Positions 42,650-53,394 of a stretch of 64,000 nt of DNA are shown one piece after another; within the stretch, counting starts at the first letter, position 1, and each line of letters begins with the position of its first letter. This DNA comes from Euborellia annulipes (Eukaryota > Arthropoda > Insecta > Dermaptera > Anisolabididae): contig JAKCPI010003172.1 of the NCBI GenBank assembly GCA_023213315.1, positions 1 through 64,000 on the forward strand, written 5' to 3'. The translations under genes and the position numbers were made by a program. Below the pieces are notes generated by a model. The model ran no database searches and was not told the origin of the DNA. It saw only the letters and a program-made list of their open reading frames with translations.

Positions 42650-42800
42650 GTAATAATAATCGTAGAGGTTCCACCCCCGTCTAACCAAGTGTGACTCTGT
42701 TAATGCTGATTGATTGCGTTGCACGCCACCCCCGCTGATTTATTGGCCACCCCCACCACCACAAATATTGCCCTGAGCTTAGTTAGATAAGAGAGATAAC
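42650..42800. promoter_or_regulatory. Enhancer-like single-copy block (Exd/Hox, GATA-type words)
   Basis: GCTGATTGATTGCG and CTGATTTATTGG match the Exd/Hox TGATTNAT form; AGATAAGAGAGATAAC has paired GATA words; CACCACAAATATTG has Runt/Fox-like words. The block is C-rich on one strand and non-coding. Site matches are short and only suggestive. Confidence 0.3.
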
Positions 42801-42869
42801 CTCTAGAATTAATTACAATATTTAATTAAACTGGTATTTTTTTTTTTTTTAATTCGCCAAAAATAGAGA

Positions 42870-43095
42870 GAGTGAGATTCTCTATAAATAGACGAGGGCC
42901 GGAATAGCCATTCGCAATTAAGATTCTCGAGATAATATTCAAGAAACGCCAAAGCAAAAAATATCTCTTAATTAAATTTTTTTTTTATTATTTCATTAAG
43001 CATGGAGCATTTTATGCCCTTGGAAAGAAGATGTTATATTGTAACGAGATTCGGAATCAGGTCATTCTGGTTTAATCAGGTTGCCCCAACGGAAA
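42870..43095. promoter_or_regulatory. Single-copy block with a MEF2-type site
   Basis: CTATAAATAG (42882-42891) fits the MEF2 consensus YTAWWWWTAR exactly, or could serve as a TATA box. Also CAATTAAGATTCTCGAGATAA and CGGAATCAGGTCATTCTGG. No coding frame. Confidence 0.3.
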
Positions 43096-43734
43096 AACAT
43101 AGCAAACGATATATGTAATATTTCATTTAATTATTGAGGTACTAGAAGAATTATGATTAGATTTGCTATTTGTTTTTAATTTATGGCTTTTAGAATATGA
43201 TATGTATACGTTTATGAATTTAAAATAAGAGGTTGTTAGTATAATGTATTTGATTGGGTTTTGGTGTTTTCATCTATAATGTCTTTTTGTGTTTTTATTC
43301 AAAAGATTTCAATTTTAAGTAATTAATTTATTTTGAATTATCAAGAAAATATTTGGGTAATTACCCCCCCTCCCGAGGTTTGAAAATACTTTTTTAAAAA
43401 AATTTATTTTTAAATTATATAAAATTTTGTTTGTTGTATTCTGAAAACAATAAGAATTAGAATTAAAAATGGGTGTACATCCCATTCCAAAATAAGAATA
43501 TTTTTAAATTTTTTATATTATTTTAATAATGTTTTAAGTGTTTTTAGTGCCATTTTTAAATAAATGCTTTTAAGTGCTATTTTAATAATTTTTAGTGTTA
43601 GTTGGCCTATTTTAAAGATTCAAAACGACCCAATTATGATTATGATTGTAGTTTAGAAAGGGAAAGAGACATCAGCAAGAAAATTGTTATAATTCTGGAA
43701 ATTTTAATTTGCTATGCTAAATTTTCAAATTTAC
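43096..43734. other. AT-rich spacer with a hAT MITE fragment at 43353-43480
   Basis: GGGTAATTACCCCCCCTCCC and GTTTGAAAATACTTTTTT match the right part of the 34636-34900 hAT insertion in reverse. The ends are missing. Confidence 0.4.
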
Positions 43735-44082
43735 ATTTCGATGTCGAGATTTTGATGGATATACATGTTTTAAGGACCACTGAAAAAAGTGGTTTTCACG
43801 ACATGGTCTGTCTGTGTATCTGGGTTAAATTTAAAGCATGAAGGAATTGAGCTAGGAGGTTGAAATTTTATATTTAAGTTAGGCGCCCCCCTAGGGCTTA
43901 AAAATAAGCTTTTAATCAAAATCGGCCAAAGAGTACTAGTACTTTACTGATAGACTTTTTCAGTTTTTTTTTCTTTTCGCTACAACGATTTTGATTAAAA
44001 TTCAAAAAACAATTATGTTTTAGATACTCTTTAAAATGTATATTTTCATTTTGCCATTGATTCTGAAGACCACTTTACACTT
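43735..44082 (+). repeat. HPE, first part of a multiply interrupted copy
   Basis: From CGATGTCGAGATTTTGATGG through AGTACTAGTACT (43933-43944) to GAAGACCACTTTACAC. The CTTTCTCTTACC end is missing. Continues at 44266 and 44606. Confidence 0.9.
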
Positions 44083-44265
44083 TTTTTTTTTAAATTTATT
44101 TCCGGATGTTGGCTCTCGCCTTTCAGCCCCATATATTATTTTTTACAATATTTTTTTTTACAATACACTTTACACTTCTACTTTTTTTTTTTTTAATAAT
44201 TTTCCTTTTTTTTTTTTTCCCCCTCTCCCACACACACACCCAAAAAAAAAAAAAAAAGACACTTC
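44083..44265 (-). mobile_element. Two successive poly-A retroposon insertions
   Basis: The first begins with poly-T and returns to CACTTTACAC (duplicated from 44070s). The second begins with poly-T right after ACACTTCTAC and is followed by the same ACACTTCTAC. Each therefore has about 10 bp of target duplication and an A tail on the minus strand. The second insert is almost pure simple sequence (poly-T, CCCCCTCTCCC, (CA)n). Confidence 0.6.
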
Positions 44266-44341
44266 TACTTCATAGAAAAGATAGGAAAAATGGTTGCCAT
44301 GCTAACAAAATATAAATAAACAAATTAGTTTATAAATTTTT
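44266..44341 (+). repeat. HPE, middle part
   Basis: TTCATAGAAAAGATAGGAAA, TGGTTGCCATGCTAAC (X-box with one change) and AAAATATAAATA, then cut by SINE-1. Confidence 0.85.
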
Positions 44342-44605
44342 CAAGCCCACGGGGCTTAAAATAGTTGGTAGAGTACCTAACTTCTATACCGAAAGTCGCG
44401 GGTTCGGACGCCAGGCAGTCCGATAATTTTATTTAAGACATTTGGATACCAAATGGCTTAAATAAGTATGCCTGAACCCTCAATAGATTTATTAAAACAT
44501 ACGAGTATCGTTAAAAGTCTTAAATGGCCTAAGTTGCCGAAAAGACTGTGTGAATGTGAGTGTGAATGAGAAAAAAGTGTGAATGTTTAAAAAAAAAAAA
44601 AAAAT
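44342..44605 (+). repeat. SINE-1, full-length
   Basis: Head AGCCCACGGGGCTT, box A degenerate (AATAGTTGGTAGAGTACC), box B GGGTTCGGACGCC, body GATACCAAATGGCTTAAATA, core AAATGGCCTAAGTTGCCGAA, AAGACTGTGTG, (GTGAAT)n and poly-A. Inserted in the HPE. Confidence 0.9.
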
Positions 44606-44736
44606 TTCAAATTCCGTACTGTACTGTCGGAAACTAAATATATCTCGACACGAAAAAATCTGACGTGACAAGCACAGAACACAACTTTCGATTACCGAAG
44701 TTGTGTGCTGTGCGACCAGTCACACCAGATTTTTTT
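44606..44736 (+). repeat. HPE, last part with the AAATCTGG hairpin
   Basis: ACTGTCGGAAACTAAATATA, then AAAAAATCTGACGTGAC ... CCAGTCACACCAGATTTTTT with ACACAACTTTCGATTACC in the stem. Confidence 0.9.
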
Positions 44737-45750
44737 AAATAGAAACGGACAGTGAAAAAGAAAATTTCCTGGTCAATATTTCGGTTTCGACTCTCAAAAA
44801 CCTTGTGCATATAGTCATTAATAATATTGTGAAGAAAGATCTCTGGGAGGTGAAACAGCAGGGAAGAGGGATGAATGGAGAAGGTTGTTTGGAAAGTGAT
44901 GAGCACGAGCCAATATATTTTTTTATTTTTTTACCTAATTTCGGCTTTAACAAATATTGAATTTGTTTATACTAGTTTGTTTTAGAATAATTTAAAAATA
45001 AATTAATATTCCTGTCATCAATATCTGGTTTAGCTAATTAATCAAACAAGACTCATTATAGTACCCATAGCAAAAGATGATATAAATCTTTTACTTATTA
45101 TTTCACAGTTCCTTTAAGAAGTAATTTATTGAAACAAAGTTTCCACAGAGAAATTAATCAGAGTCAGAATGAGGAAGAAAGAAAATGAAATATAATAATA
45201 ATGCTAATTATATGAAGCATTTGCATTTTACATGTAATAAAGATAACGATACTTAAATATAAGCAAATTAGGGAATATCTTCATTAATGCAATGTAACAA
45301 CTATAATATTTAATAATAATAAAAAAAAAAGAAAATAAAGAAAAAAAATATTTAAATTTTATAGGAGATTACTCACGTAATTAAAATAATACTAATATTT
45401 TTACATATTTATTGTTTGCCGTTATATTATGTTCAATTTTATAATTAAGATAACGTTATATAGTTTTTATGATTTTAAATCTTAAAATATAATAGGATTA
45501 AATGGAGAATTAAGGAACTTATCTTTTATCAATTAAGGAATTATCCTATGTATATAATAATCTTATTTGACGGTAAAGTTGATCGCACGGCAATTTCGAA
45601 GACTAAATATTATTTATACAGATTTCCTATAGGCCTATCTATTAAAGCAGAAGTAAAAAAAATTTCCATCGTGAGAGATAACAATATGATTAATTAAATT
45701 TAATATATGGATCTATGGCCTAAGAGGGTCAACAATACTCAGAAATAATA
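44737..45750. other. AT-rich spacer
   Basis: No gene or repeat family recognised. Confidence 0.35.
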
Positions 45751-45905
45751 GTGTTTCTCAACGTGGGGCCCACGCCCCACAGAGATGCTTGAGGGAGGCA
45801 ATTCGAAAAAGCCATAAGTGGTTTGCAAATAAAATAAAAAAAATAAAATAAGCTGGAAAGAATTTACAGCAGTAAATTCAAAGGGGCGCTCTCACTGTGG
45901 GTTTT
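45751..45905. mobile_element. hAT-type fragment
   Basis: AGTGTTTCTCAACGTGGGGC, CCACGCCCCACAG is a common hAT 5' end style, with GGGGCGCTCTCACTGTGG near the right. No duplication found. Confidence 0.4.
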
Positions 45906-45978
45906 TTTTATCGATATATCTCTAATGATTCTAGCTTCGCTTTCAAGATATAACTCCTTAACATTTTAGTATATAAAA

Positions 45979-46015
45979 TAATAATAATAATAATAATTAT
46001 AATTATTATAATTAA
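45979..46015. repeat. (AAT)n microsatellite
   Basis: AATAATAATAATAATAATTA-type run. Confidence 0.8.
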
Positions 46016-46604
46016 ACAAAAATGTTAATAAAAAGCAAGAAGATAAATTATGAACATTACGCTTAGAGTACCTCTTATTAAACAAATAAATAAATTTAAG
46101 GAATGAATAGCAAGCATGTTTTAATGAATTCACTCTTCGCAAACGAAAAGAAAAGTCTTTTGGCATAGAGACCCAAAGACCCGAAACGAAGGCCGCATCG
46201 CATCGCATCTCATCCTATAATGATAGGGAAGAGAGAAATAAGAAATGGAAAAGTCGTGCGGAGCGTAAGCTACGTGCCTCCCCCTCCATCTTCTCTTACG
46301 ATGCTACGACATTCCTATTCTATTTCTGTTTTCACACCATCTTTCAAGAAACTGGCATTTTTATTTAAATTATCGCCAATATCAGTGTTGAAGTAGATTA
46401 ATTTTTTTATAACTATAACAAATATTTGCCACAGTTAACTGTTAGCTGATGTTTTGCTCAAGGGCCCACATCTTGTGGGTAAGTGGATGGCGACCACGAG
46501 CTACCCGAGGTGGGACAGGCAATCCTTGAGTTCTTTGTTTGTCTGTCTCTTTCTTCCTCTTTTCAACAGGCGTCAGACCGTGCGACGGGCCGGCCTGTCC
46601 TATT
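46016..46604. other. Single-copy spacer with GC-richer segments
   Basis: 46245-46330 and 46450-46600 are balanced. GCTACGTGCCTC at 46269 also occurs at 56470 in another single-copy block. No coding evidence. Confidence 0.3.
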
Positions 46605-46700
46605 TTTTTCGGCCGCAAAATAGGGTTGGAGGAAAAAAGTGAGATCCGCCGACCCCGTATCTCGGGAATAAGGCGAGGACAGAAGAAGAACTGTTGGCTC
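46605..46700 (+). repeat. LINE 3'-tail-like repeat
   Basis: GATCCGCCGACCCCGTATCT, CGGGAATAAGGCGAGGACAG and AAGAAGAA; shares the GCCGACCCCG..CGGGAATAA unit with 18890-18958. Confidence 0.5.
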
Positions 46701-47689
46701 ATGCTGAGAGGTTAGAGATGTTGACAAATGTCAATATTGATAATATAAAAACCAATGGGAGTGGGTTCAAAGCTGCAGATTATGTCCAAGACTAATTTAT
46801 TTGGCCTTTTTAGAAGTATGAGGATGTAGGATGTAAATGGAAAAGTTTGAGGATGTAGATGGAAGTAGAGTCTCTTTAAGGTTTAATTAATTATCTATCT
46901 ATCTATCTAAGGTCTATTTAGCCTTTGGAAATTAAACGGCACTCAAATGGCCTTATAATATGATATGGCGTTGAGTCAAATGTCAATCGAATGTTAATAG
47001 GATGATTTATAAATTACATTCTGCGGAAGCCTGTCAAGAGAGCAGATAACAGTCCCCTTGATCGTTTCAGTGAAGCACTAGTGAAATCCTGCATAGGTGG
47101 CGAATGCGTAGTTGAGAAAGAGTGATCCACACAATATATCGAGAGTGTTTTTATTTTGGCTGCCTGCATTTTCATAGCCTATAAGCTGTTGATAGTCTAA
47201 TAAATATATTAATTTAGGTTAGTAGAGGGCCGCAGTCTGAAAAAGAGCCTCACGTGGCGTAGATAAGGAATTTTTTTGCCAGGGGATTGGAATGTCAAAA
47301 ATGTTGACTTTTTCTTGACTTTAGGCCTAATTTAGTTTACTTAGTTGAAAAAAAAAACGTTTCAATTGGCATTTGGCAATTTCATGGTTACATGACTATA
47401 AAATTTTGTCAGAATTCATCCACTTTGTTTTTTTTTTTTTAGATTCATTCAGTAATTTATGTCTCAAAAGAACCTCAAAAGACCTTCTCTACTATTAAAG
47501 TTAAAAAAAAAATCTATCTAACCTTCTTCACCTTCTAATTTAACCCTTGACACATCGTCGTATTTGTAGGCCTATTAATTATTAATGAATCCCAAATACC
47601 AACGTCTAATTAAGAGATATTTATCAGAATGTACAAAATATCAAATTTGTCTTTGTTCTTTCGGAATCTCGTATTATTATTATAGATCA
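46701..47689. other. AT-rich spacer
   Basis: No gene. An (ATCT)n run lies at about 46892-46909. Confidence 0.35.
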
Positions 47690-47960
47690 TTAACGAAATA
47701 GAAACAAAAACAAATACAATTCTCAATGGAGCAATGGAGTCTCTAATTAGCAGCACAAGACGTCATCGTTTGTTTTACACCTTGCTTTTGCTAATTAATC
47801 AAAATCCGACGGGTATTTATGGGAAAAGTCTCGAGCGATTGTTTTCTCCATTAGTTCTCGCTTTTTGTAGCTGTATGTAGATCGTCTTGGCGAATGCACG
47901 CATGCACGCGCGGCACACACACACACACACGCAGACACATTCACACATGCCACTAGTAAT
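47690..47960. promoter_or_regulatory. Enhancer-like single-copy block with homeodomain words
   Basis: TCTCTAATTAGCAGC and TGCTAATTAATCAAAATCC carry TAATTA cores; the block also has GGGTATTTATGGG and GTAGCTGTATGTAGATCG, then a (CA)n run (47924-47940). Non-coding. Confidence 0.3.
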
Positions 47961-48280
47961 TATCGGCTTGAGATACAACGTTTCTACCATGCAGGATGCA
48001 TATTCAATTCTATTCTAATTAATTCCCGTTAGGAACACGAAAAGAAGTCAGAATTACAAATTAGATGGCTAGAATTAATTTTCAAATTGTAGAAATGTTT
48101 AATTGTTCTCTTCTTGTTTTTGTTTTATTCAATCATTTGAAAATTATAATTAATATCTTTTGAAAAAAAAAACAAATAGATTAAAGATTTATGAGTTTTT
48201 TATTTAAAAAATTTCAAAAAAATTTTTAATCCTGCCTACAATTATTCAAATTTCTGATTACGGATGATATTATTATTGAT
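47961..48280. other. AT-rich spacer
   Basis: Nothing recognised. Confidence 0.3.
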
Positions 48281-48294
48281 AACTTTAAGAGCTC

Positions 48295-48544
48295 GCCTAC
48301 GGGCTTGGTCTAGTTGGTAGCGTGCCTACCTTCAATACTGAACGTCGCGGGTTTGACCCCAGGCAGTCCGATGATTTTATTTAAGCCAATTGGATACCAA
48401 ATGGCTTAAATAAGAATGCCTGGCCCCCAAAATGTATATTAATCACTAACGGATATCGTCAAAGTCTTATATGGCCTGAGTTGCCGAAAAGACGGTGTGT
48501 GAGTGTGAATGAGAAAAAAGTGTGAGTGTTAAAAAAAAAAAAAA
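48295..48544 (+). repeat. SINE-1, full-length with perfect target duplication
   Basis: GCCTACGGGCTTGGTCTAGT, GGTAGCGTGCC (box A), CGCGGGTTTGACCCCAGG (box B), body, core ATGGCCTGAGTTGCCGAAAA, G, tail and poly-A. Flanked by AACTTTAAGAGCTC on both sides (48281-48294, 48545-48558), a 14-bp duplication showing recent LINE-driven insertion. Confidence 0.95.
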
Positions 48545-48731
48545 AACTTTAAGAGCTCAGTCAATATACAAAAATCTGATGAAAGTTATGGCAATTATTA
48601 TTATTTTGGAATTGAATAAATAAATACAGTAGGCCTATACGTATACACGTCTTGAATGAATAAAAAATAATTGTATTTCAATCATTTTTCTGCTTAAATT
48701 TTGACATCTCCATAAATTCATTAATTTCAAA

Positions 48732-49013
48732 TAGGGCCGCCGAGTGCCTTGGACCTCAGAGCTGTAATGTATATCACCTCCCCCCCCCCTCTAAAAAAAT
48801 GTACGAAAATATTTTTAAATATGGTCTAACTTTTTCATTAGGTATTTTATTTAGAGTTGAACCTCTAGACCCCAGGTTCAAGTAAAGAGAAAATTTAATG
48901 AAAGTAAAAATAATTTGAATTTTAAGGATATGGAGATATTTTTATTTTTCGTAAAGAATTTGAAGTGGGCCGTAGAGGTTTATCCACCCTGAGCCTCTCT
49001 GTCGGCGGCCCTG
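48732..49013. mobile_element. hAT-type MITE, 282 bp
   Basis: TAGGGCCGCCGAGTG ... CTGTCGGCGGCCCTG. The flanks ATTTCAAA and CTTTTAAA match at six of eight positions, so the duplication is decayed. Confidence 0.7.
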
Positions 49014-49167
49014 CTTTTAAACATTACTCCTCCCTCCGTTCGAAAATATGGTATACATAAAAAAAAAATCGTGGATTATCGAGAATATCGAAAACATCCA
49101 AAAGGTTTCCTTTGATATTATGAAATTCTCTTCTATCGTGCATCCTGGTCTGTTACGATTATGATTA

Positions 49168-49168
<1 letters not shown>

Positions 49169-49206
<38 letters not shown>
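49169..49206. repeat. (GT)n microsatellite
   Basis: About 18 GT units. Confidence 0.95.
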
Positions 49207-49209
<3 letters not shown>

Positions 49210-49659
49210 CCCATTCTCAATGAGAATGACAATAATTTTCGCCGCGAGTTGAATTTGAACTTGAATTACTTTAAACACGCATTCGACAGTTAAAGCTTGG
49301 CTATTTGATTTTACAAAAATTATAAATACATTTAAATTTTGAAAAAATTGTCAAAATATATAATTATTTATGATTAGGGGGGTTGTTTTTTTATCAAACG
49401 TTATAATTTACTTCATGTATCCTATATTTGTATATTCAAATAATAAGTACAATGCAATTTCGCAGTATTGACCTAATTTTACTCGATACTCTAGCAGTAA
49501 GTTAATTTTACTTACGTACCTTTCCCTAAGGGCATTGATATTATCTCCTCAAACGAAACAGATCATCATATATTTTTATTTTATCGAAGACTTGCGAATA
49601 GAATATTTTTGTTCTTGAGTGTTTGGTTTAAAAAAAAAAGCATATTTTCTCCTTATTAC
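49207..49659. other. AT-rich spacer
   Basis: Nothing recognised. Confidence 0.3.
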
Positions 49660-49880
49660 CTAATTTAATTGCATTAAGGCCCATTATCCTCTCATTAGTC
49701 CAATAAATAACCCATTATTAGACGTTATTCAAGGAGATCTCATTAAATCAATGTTTTAGATAAATTTGTAAATCTAAGCGACGACGCCTCGAGGAGTTTG
49801 ATCAATGGACATGATTGATGGCTCTGATAAAGTAATCTGCACATTAAACAGGGCTCGGGACGAAAGAATGAGAAAAATAT
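49660..49880. promoter_or_regulatory. Enhancer-like single-copy block with Exd/Hox-type words
   Basis: GATCAATGGACATGATTGATGG has TGATTGATGG, the classical PBC/Hox composite, plus a reverse half. Also CTCATTAGTCC, CCCATTATTAGACG and CTGATAAAG. Balanced composition without coding frames. Confidence 0.3.
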
Positions 49881-50127
49881 TCACTTTCTAAACAAGCGTT
49901 ATGAAATAAATATCTGTTTTGTTACCTTTGATTATATGCATATGAATTATTGAATTCGACTTATAAATAAATATTCAGCAAGATTACTCTACTGGAGCAT
50001 GAATTTAAAAAAATAGCTTTCAAATAATAGATAATGAAATAATTTTTCCATTTATTTTTTATATGTTTTGGTCACTCATTCTGTCATCAATTATGTTATA
50101 ATTTCATTTGTTTTTAACATCAACTTA

Positions 50128-50290
50128 AAGTTCTTGACCTCTGACTCAGAGATAGAGCAATGGTTTCTGCTGCTTGAGGTCGAGGGTTCGCATCCCTTCA
50201 CAGGTGAACAAATTTATTTCATTTGAACTGGATTTCAATCGAGATCTAAATGGCCTTAAATAGCTAAAAAGTCCTTAAACAAATTAGGAA
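50128..50290 (+). repeat. SINE-2
   Basis: CTGACTCAGAGATAGAGCAA (box A side), CGAGGGTTCGCATCCCTTC (box B), ATTTATTTCATTTGAA body, core AAATGGCCTTAAATAGCTAA (decayed) and A-rich tail. Confidence 0.8.
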
Positions 50291-50538
50291 AAAAAAACTT
50301 GAAGATGGCAACAGCATAAGGAAATAATAACAAATTTTTCAAATAAAATGTTTTTAAAATGATAGAAAGAAAGTTCATAATCATTAATGTTAACTATTTT
50401 AATAAAATTAAAATTTTCAGGGCTTCTTAAACTATAAGTTCCGAACTCAAATAGGGTTGTTTAGCAAAATCTAGGGGTGGCGAGATAACTTTTGTAACAA
50501 TAGATAAGAAAGGAAATTCTTCATATTCATAACTTTTG

Positions 50539-50540
<2 letters not shown>

Positions 50541-50590
<50 letters not shown>

Positions 50591-50602
50591 GTATATATAT
50601 AT
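50541..50602. repeat. (AT)n microsatellite
   Basis: About 30 AT units with one CG interruption. Confidence 0.95.
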
Positions 50603-50759
50603 AATACATTAATACAATTTTACAATTTTTTGTGCAATGTTAACTAATCAATAAATCATCACATTTATATATCTTTATTTTATATTTAACTAAGGTTGCG
50701 AAAATATTTACAATCATAAATAGGGCAAAAGATGTGTAGCCAGGAGAATAAAAAATTAT

Positions 50760-51102
50760 TTAAATTCTTTTGGTTGACGTTTCGGACGCAAAACGCGTCC
50801 TTCTTCGGGATCAAAGATTGTTAAGAAATACACATAGATGAAATATTTGGACCCTGTTATGCAATGGTGTGTCAAAGACCAAACATCGAGTTTTGAGAAA
50901 ATCAACATTAAAGTTTTTTGTTTACATTGGATTATATATAATTTTTGTTGTCTATTGTGCAAGTAACATTATATATAAATTTTTTTAAGACATATTTCAT
51001 AAATAATACTATTAATTAAAGCATTTGAAACAATATTCCGTGCTTAACTCAATTTTGAATTTTTTGGTCTTTGACACACCATTGCATAACAGGGTCCATT
51101 TA
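50760..51102. mobile_element. Foldback element with hammerhead-like variant
   Basis: Arms GGACCCTGTTATGCAATGGT, GTGTCAAAGACCAAA at 50850-50886 and the reverse at 51064-51102. Outside the left arm, minus strand 50809-50776 reads CCCGAAGAA, GGACGC..GCGTCC, GAAACGTC: a perfect stem II, GAAAC and GTC, but CCGA instead of CTGA. Confidence 0.75.
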
Positions 51103-51444
51103 TACTGTAGTGGCCAAAGAGCCAAAAGGACACTAGCGATAATAATGAAAACGAGATACTAACCCGGGAGAGAATGTGTTGTTGAAAGAGAACCTTTAAA
51201 GAGCGGGTCGAAATAATGAGCGTAAAATTTTTGGGTGACAATTTAAGTTGAGGTGATCGAATGTGAGAGAAATTTAAGCTCGATTAGTATAAATATTCTT
51301 ATTTAAATGATTTAGAAAATTTTTATTTGTTATTTATTTGTTATTTTCTGCCTCGAATTCTCAATCTTCTGCTCTAATAGAGCTTTTTTTTACAAGTTTT
51401 TGACAGGTTTCATCCCCTCTTTTAATATTTTTTTTTTTAATTAC

Positions 51445-51580
51445 ATTTAAAGGTTTTTTTTTTAGGTATCGAAGGCCGTTTTAGATATATTGAAATAAAT
51501 TTTGTTGCATGAGACAGGATGCGAACTCTTGACACCCAGCACAAGAGGCAGAAACTCTACCACTGACAATGTGAGCCAAG
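51445..51580 (-). repeat. SINE-2
   Basis: Reverse copy: AGGTATCGAAGGCCGTTTT (core), GAGACAGGATGCGAACTCTT (box B), CTCTACCACTGACAATG (box A). Confidence 0.85.
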
Positions 51581-51641
51581 GACTAATAATTAAGATTTAA
51601 TTTTTCGACCGTTGAAACATTTTATAAATTAAAATTAAATA

Positions 51642-52136
51642 TACAAATTAAACATTAGGTCTTTTGTTTCAAAAATTTGTAATTAAGGTACGCGTCTCGA
51701 AAAGCCGTTAGAAGACGATTCAGTACCGAGTTACTCTGAGCGGCAAGAGATGGCGTTAGTTTTTCCCATAGGGATACAAGGGATTTATTCCATTTCATAT
51801 GAAAGATTCCAGCTAATTAATTAAGGGTAAAAAATTAATTATTTTTTAACACAATGATTACTAATTTAATTATCTATAAGAGATAGAGAGAATTTTTTAA
51901 AAATATCTTTTATTTAATGCGATTAATCTTAAAAAAAAATTATTTTTTCGAAAATCAAAAAAAGGGCTTCTATAAGTTGTAGATATTTTAAATAGCTTTA
52001 ATTTTAAAAAAATTTGAGGTCGATAGCTTCAAAATTGTGGCCGCTGGAATCTCCCAAAATTAGCACCCCGAGAAGCGCACCTTAATAAAACCTTTGAAAC
52101 AAATAATCTAGTGTTTAATTTGTATGGCTAATAATT
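51642..52136. mobile_element. Short palindromic foldback split by a TTAA element
   Basis: With the insertion removed the host reads ACATTAGGTCTTTTGTTTCA ... TGAAACAAATAATCTAGTGT, a palindrome of about 100 bp whose arms match the ends of the foldbacks at 8729 and 34565. Confidence 0.7.
51687..52081. mobile_element. TTAA-target element, 395 bp
   Basis: GGTACGCGTCTCG at the left and CGAGAAGCGCACC at the right, between TTAA (51683-51686) and TTAA (52082-52085). No coding frame. Shares the GG start and TTAA target with 26081-26868 but not the rest. Confidence 0.75.
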
Positions 52137-52957
52137 CTTTTGAACAAGGCACAAATTTAAAAACACAACTGATCTGATTTACACTCGTATTATTTAGCGT
52201 GTAACAAAATTTATTTGAAAGAAAGATGAACAATTGGTGAAGCAAAATTAAATAAAAATTATGAAGAAATAGTTGGTTTTTTTAATTTTTTTTATTTTAC
52301 AACCTGTATTTTAGATTATTTCTTCTGGTTGCAGTTGAATTAGGCTAAATTGTCTAGGCACGAGAGCATTAAAAAAAAAATAGATCAAATAATTTATTAA
52401 ATTTTTTTTCCTCCCAGGCTCAGTATCGAACATAATTACGTGCGCCATCTTTATAAACAGATTATATCTACACACCATATTGGTTGGATCTCAAGTCCGC
52501 GTTCCCACACTCCCAGGACCAGTCAGCTCACATTATCTACTTTTTTTTCGGTTTAATTAAAAAAAGGTATTTTTTTATAGCGATCCTTGCTTGTTGTTGT
52601 TGTTGGCATTTTCCCTTTTTTTTATTCTTCAAGCCCTTCTCTTCTTTTTTTTCCTTCCACATAATGAAATGTTCCTTTTTACTCTGCACTTTCTATTATT
52701 TTTATAATAATAATAACTATTATTATAATAAGAATTGATATGATGTGCCTTCTCAGTATTATATCTAAAATAAAGGGTAAAATATTTTTCATTCTGTTTC
52801 ATTTTGAACTTTCCGATGGGATTTTGTTATCTTGAAATTTTTTTTTTAGTTTAATTATAGAATTTTTTATTTTAATTAAAACTTTGATCATTTTAGCTTT
52901 TGAATAAATACGACACCCAAAAAAAAAAATCATGGCGAGGGTAAGCCTCGCTTGCTA
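52137..52957. other. AT-rich spacer
   Basis: No gene; the plus frame at 52484-52738 is T-rich low complexity. Confidence 0.35.
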
Positions 52958-53168
52958 TTAGGACCCCACCGAATATTCGGTTTCGGCCAAAAAGTAGCCG
53001 AAACCTAAGTCTGAAAAAGATGAGATGAGACTCGCATGCAAAAAAAAAAGTTGCACTTGAGGGAGGAAAAAATTTAGTCTCCCTAAAAAAAAGGTAAAAC
53101 GATTTTCACGGGAGGGGAAAAAAATTTTCAAAAAAAAAAAAAAGAAAATCTTGTTTCGGTCGGACCCT
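52958..53168. mobile_element. CCGAAAC MITE with hAT-like duplication
   Basis: Left TTAGGACCCCACCGAATATT, CGGTTTCGGCC; right CTTGTTTCGGTCGGACCCT. Flanks GCTTGCTA and ACTTGTTA match at six of eight positions. Confidence 0.6.
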
Positions 53169-53270
53169 ACTTGTTACACAACTCGAGTTCAAATCCCACT
53201 TGCCGTGAAAATTTTCAAACATTGCCAATGTCTCCCCCATCTCTCTGCAATTGAATTTATTCTCTGTTTA
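53169..53270 (+). repeat. SINE-like fragment shared with 58252
   Basis: ACTCGAGTTCAAATCCCACT, TGCCGTGAAAATTTTCAAAC has a box-B word and aligns with ACTCGGGTTCGAATCCAGCT, TGCCGCAAATAATTCAAAC at 58265. Confidence 0.5.
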
Positions 53271-53394
53271 TTTATTTATTTATTATAGAGATTTTTATTT
53301 ATTTATCAAATTCTCGGGTCAAGCCTAATTTACAATTCATATCAATATTAATAAAAATTATTTAAATAAAAGAAAACAATACATACAACTTTCT

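Noticed and set aside
46269..46280. 12-mer GCTACGTGCCTC shared with 56470
   Set aside because: No similarity extends beyond 12 bp; in 64 kb this can be chance.
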